64,000 nt of DNA from NCBI RefSeq assembly GCF_018860755.1, contig NZ_JAHKPW010000058.1:62001-126000 (forward strand), read 5' to 3'. Position 1 is the stretch's first letter. Every line of letters begins with the position of its first letter. Shown piece by piece: positions 61,144 through 64,000 of this stretch. The stretch comes from Colwellia sp. D2M02. GTDB lineage: Bacteria > Pseudomonadota > Gammaproteobacteria > Enterobacterales > Alteromonadaceae. Made by a program: the position numbers and the translations under genes. The notes beneath the pieces are model-generated. The model did not search any database and was not told the DNA's origin. It worked only from the letters and a program-made list of their open reading frames with translations.

Positions 61144-63627
61144 ATGGGTAATAAAAAAATTACAGAAAAGCGGTTTGTAGGGGTTTCAAGCAAGCTTCTG
61201 ACGCTTATTATTACCACCTTACTGTTATTAGCAGTAGGGTTTTCTAGCTTATCATTTTGGCGACTGCAGGAAGACTATGCCCGATTTCAACAAGACACTA
61301 TCGAGCAAGGGCAAGTACAAGTTGAGCTACACAATAGTATTTTAAGAGCAAAGTTAACGGTATGGCTCGAGTCATTTACCGATCTTATTCAACTCTCTGA
61401 GCACGACGATTTTTCTCAACTATCAAATCAATTAAGGCGCCAGTATGATGCCTTGCAGCTGCATTTTAATATTGAAAACATTTGGTTAGCTGATGCCGAT
61501 CAGCGGCTACTTTATTCGACCGATATTCTTCCCTTTGAGGTAAAAGAAAATATAGAGCAAGTTTTGCGTTTGCAAGAGCCTAGTCACCAAATATATTGTC
61601 CTAATAATTGCCAATTATTACTTAGCTTACCTTTATTAAATAACAAAGGAGACACGGTTGTTGTTACCTTAGGTGCCTCTTTGGTTGATATGCTATTTGC
61701 CATTAAAACATCACTTAACCGCGACGTAGCCGTTATTAGTTTTAATACAAAAAATAACAATGTGGATTTAGCCAATAGTAAAATTATTTCTTCTTCTAAT
61801 ATGGAGCTTGTTGATAGTTTATTTCATAGTAACTTTACACAACCTAAGTTAGATAAAATGCTCGAACAAGGCTTGAAAATAGACCTGTTAGAATCAAGCT
61901 ATTTGATCAATGTTTTACCTTTGTCAGAGCAAAAAGAGCAAGGTTTTTATCTTGCTTTAATTGATGATGTTAGCGCCTATAGGCAGCAGAATGAAGCATA
62001 TCAGCAGCGTTTTATTATTTCATTGGCTGTCATGTTTATGGTGTTAGCTGGTTTTGTTTACTTTATTGCTAGCCCGTTCACGAAACGTTTACTTTTACTC
62101 TCTAATGTTCTGCCTTTACTCGCTCAAAAGCACTTTGACCAATTTAGACAAGCCAAATTTAAACGGCCACGCGTTTTTTCTGATGAACTTGATATTTTGT
62201 CAGACTCTGCGGTTGAGCTGAGTTTTGAATTAGAACAGCTTAACCTTGAGGTTGAACAAAAAACTAAAGAACTTGAAAACATTGCTATGTTCGATTTACT
62301 TACGGGTTTACCTAATCGAAATATGCTGAACTATCAGCTACGCAAGTCACTAGCGAGCATCACCCGTTTTCAAGGAGGGGTTGCGGTATTATTTTTAGAC
62401 TTAGATGACTTCAAAAAGGTAAATGACAGTAATGGGCACAGCTCGGGCGATAAACTGTTAATGCAAGCTGCTCAACGTATTCGTTTAAGTGTTGGTAGTA
62501 TTGATCTCGCTTCTCGATTTGGTGGTGATGAGTTTGTCTTAGTGTTAAGTAATTTAGCTAATATTGATGAGGCGATTGATGTCGCAGAAAAAGTATTGCT
62601 ACAGTTTAAAGAGCCTATTCAGCTTGGTAGTAGCTTTTTTTATATATCAACCAGTATAGGTATTGCTTACACAGAGTCTCCGCAAGAAAAAGCTGATGAT
62701 TTAATTAGCCATGCAGATATTGCTATGTATGAAGCCAAAGAAAACGGTGGTGGCCAATACCATGTTTATCATCAAGAGATGTTCCAGCGGGTTGCACACC
62801 GTGTAATGCTTGAGGGAGAAGTCAGGCAAGCACTTGCTAAACAACAATTTAGTTTAAGCTTACAGCCTCAAATTTGTGCGAAAAACAAAAAACTTTATGG
62901 TTTTGAAGCGCTATTACGCTGGCAACATCCTGAAAGAGGCATGATTTCTCCTGAAGACTTCATCCCTATTTTAGAGAACTCTCAACATATGATTGAGCTA
63001 GGTTATTGGATTATTCGTCGTTGCTTTGAAATTGCGATTGATCTGAAAGCACAAGGATTAAACGATGTTCGTATCGCGATAAACTTATCTGCAGGGCAGT
63101 TTATCGATGTTAACTTATCAACATTTTTACGTGACCTTCTCACTGAATTTTCATTACCTGCCGAGTGTTTTGAATTAGAGTTAACTGAGCAAACCTTAGT
63201 GAAAGATATGGAGCATACCATTGCGATAATGCAAGAGTTAAAAGAGATGGGCTTCACTTTTGCTATTGACGATTTTGGTACGGGGTATTCATCTTTAGCT
63301 TACTTGAAAAAAATGCCGGTTGATGTCATTAAAATCGATAAAAGCTTCATTTTTGGTATGCTGGAAAATCATTCAGACTACCAAATTATTACTTCAACTA
63401 TTGCTATGGTTAAAAATTTAGGCTTAACCGTCGTGGCTGAAGGCGTTGAAACTAAGGCACAGCTGTTAAGTTTAACAGAAAATGATTGTGACATTATTCA
63501 AGGCTATTACTATTCAAAACCTATTCCTGAGAAGGAACTTGCAGCTTTTATTGATAAACAAATATTGTTTGGTTATTGGAAAATAAAAGTAGAGCACGAG
63601 CGTTTAGAAAAACGCTTATTAAACTAG
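61144..63627 (+). CDS. Membrane GGDEF-EAL protein (cyclic di-GMP turnover)
   Basis: An 827-residue inner-membrane protein. The first helix (about 18-40) and the second (about 288-310) frame a periplasmic sensory domain, followed by a linker helix. The GGDEF domain has FGGDEF at about 459-464 with all key residues, so it could synthesise cyclic di-GMP; the EAL domain has FEALLRWQHPERG (EAL at about 588-590), with further EAL residues in ELTEQTL and IDDFGTGYSSLAYL, so it could hydrolyse it. Which activity dominates cannot be told. It follows the binding-like and porin-like genes, which probably supply its signal. The end of the gene is normal. Confidence 0.93.
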   Translation: MGNKKITEKRFVGVSSKLLTLIITTLLLLAVGFSSLSFWRLQEDYARFQQDTIEQGQVQVELHNSILRAKLTVWLESFTDLIQLSEHDDFSQLSNQLRRQYDALQLHFNIENIWLADADQRLLYSTDILPFEVKENIEQVLRLQEPSHQIYCPNNCQLLLSLPLLNNKGDTVVVTLGASLVDMLFAIKTSLNRDVAVISFNTKNNNVDLANSKIISSSNMELVDSLFHSNFTQPKLDKMLEQGLKIDLLESSYLINVLPLSEQKEQGFYLALIDDVSAYRQQNEAYQQRFIISLAVMFMVLAGFVYFIASPFTKRLLLLSNVLPLLAQKHFDQFRQAKFKRPRVFSDELDILSDSAVELSFELEQLNLEVEQKTKELENIAMFDLLTGLPNRNMLNYQLRKSLASITRFQGGVAVLFLDLDDFKKVNDSNGHSSGDKLLMQAAQRIRLSVGSIDLASRFGGDEFVLVLSNLANIDEAIDVAEKVLLQFKEPIQLGSSFFYISTSIGIAYTESPQEKADDLISHADIAMYEAKENGGGQYHVYHQEMFQRVAHRVMLEGEVRQALAKQQFSLSLQPQICAKNKKLYGFEALLRWQHPERGMISPEDFIPILENSQHMIELGYWIIRRCFEIAIDLKAQGLNDVRIAINLSAGQFIDVNLSTFLRDLLTEFSLPAECFELELTEQTLVKDMEHTIAIMQELKEMGFTFAIDDFGTGYSSLAYLKKMPVDVIKIDKSFIFGMLENHSDYQIITSTIAMVKNLGLTVVAEGVETKAQLLSLTENDCDIIQGYYYSKPIPEKELAAFIDKQILFGYWKIKVEHERLEKRLLN

Positions 63628-63751
63628 CCTGATTAGCTAAAGAGCCATTAGGCAAACAGCTAATTCAGGTAAATTAATAAGCGCTTCATCATCAGTCTTT
63701 AACTACGTGCTATCGAACCTAATAGCACGCAGAGTTACTCACTTTATTTAC

Positions 63752-64000
63752 TTAAAAGAATGACTCTATATGAGCGGTAAACGCTTTAGCGTCCATAAAT
63801 CCGGTGGTACGCTGACTAGTTAACTCATTACCTTGTAAGTCAAAGAATAAAATAGAAGGTAGTCCTAATATTTTATAATGCTTAACGAGCTGGGCATTAT
63901 CAGGTGAGTCAAAGTCTGTCATATCAACTTGTAACCATAAGGTATTACTTAATGCCTTTTGTACCTCTGTATCTGAAAAGGTATATTTTTCAAACTCTTT
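63752..64000 (-). CDS. dsbD: Thiol:disulfide interchange protein DsbD, C-terminal end (5' part outside window)
   Basis: The open frame on the minus strand enters from the right edge and runs 82 codons to TAA at 63752. The sequence KEFEKYTFSDTEVQKAL, then QVDMTDFDSPDNAQLVKHY, LGLPSILFFD and TGFMDAKAFTAHIESFF, is typical of the C-terminal thioredoxin domain of DsbD, which brings electrons from cytoplasmic thioredoxin to periplasmic DsbC, DsbG and CcmG. The active-site cysteines lie beyond the window edge. It converges on the GGDEF-EAL gene. Confidence 0.88.
   Translation of the reverse strand, partial: KEFEKYTFSDTEVQKALSNTLWLQVDMTDFDSPDNAQLVKHYKILGLPSILFFDLQGNELTSQRTTGFMDAKAFTAHIESFF

Overview
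The window is 64 kb of chromosome from a low-GC marine gammaproteobacterium, most likely of the Colwelliaceae (Colwellia/Thalassotalea type). This placement is an inference. It rests on AT-rich coding with gammaproteobacterial gene order (rpsU-yqeY-dnaG-rpoD-tRNA-Ile2, minCDE, accBC-aroQ, degQ-degS, srkA-dsbA) and on marine accessory genes (sulfatases, a multiheme cytochrome, a PEP-CTERM protein). I see no rRNA, CRISPR array, prophage or complete insertion sequence.

Layout. 1-0.9 kb: 3' end of dnaB. 1-2.8 kb: exported amidohydrolase and an unknown secreted protein. 3.7-17.6 kb: an accessory island. Two paralogous exported sulfatases flank a seven-gene minus-strand operon whose first gene is an octaheme cytochrome c with a TPR tail, followed by MoxR, DUF58, DUF4381 and BatA/B/D-like proteins. 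An exported HAD phosphatase and an outer-membrane protein close the island. 17.8-25.3 kb: YjbQ, MetR with a MetJ operator, a VOC enzyme, PurU, VF530, peroxiredoxin-glutaredoxin with an OxyR site, and hutG-hutF behind a HutC-type operator. 25.4-38.3 kb: ccoG-srkA, dsbA, degS, degQ, zapG, zapE, cnoX, uppP, folK-folB, plsY and tsaD. The zapE-cnoX gap holds a palindromic repeat element with a diverged copy near plsY.

38.6-44.3 kb: macromolecular synthesis operon (rpsU, yqeY, dnaG, rpoD), an outer-membrane barrel gene and tRNA-Ile(CAU). 44.4-46.7 kb: an unknown exported protein, a DUF1194/PEP-CTERM protein and an unknown membrane-anchored protein. 46.7-51.5 kb: a nitric-oxide signalling module, with H-NOX and a histidine kinase on the minus strand diverging from a receiver/degenerate HD-GYP protein and a receiver/sigma-54 activator. 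51.6-56.6 kb: MgtE, a VOC protein, TIGR02449-zapA, minCDE and a small oxidoreductase-like protein. 56.7-59.1 kb: accC, accB, aroQ. 59.3-63.6 kb: a three-gene set of PBP-like protein, porin-like protein and GGDEF-EAL enzyme. The window ends inside dsbD.

The parts most worth following up are the sulfatase/cytochrome/Bat island, the H-NOX network, the PBP-porin-GGDEF/EAL triad, the readable operators (MetJ, OxyR, HutC) and the repeat elements.
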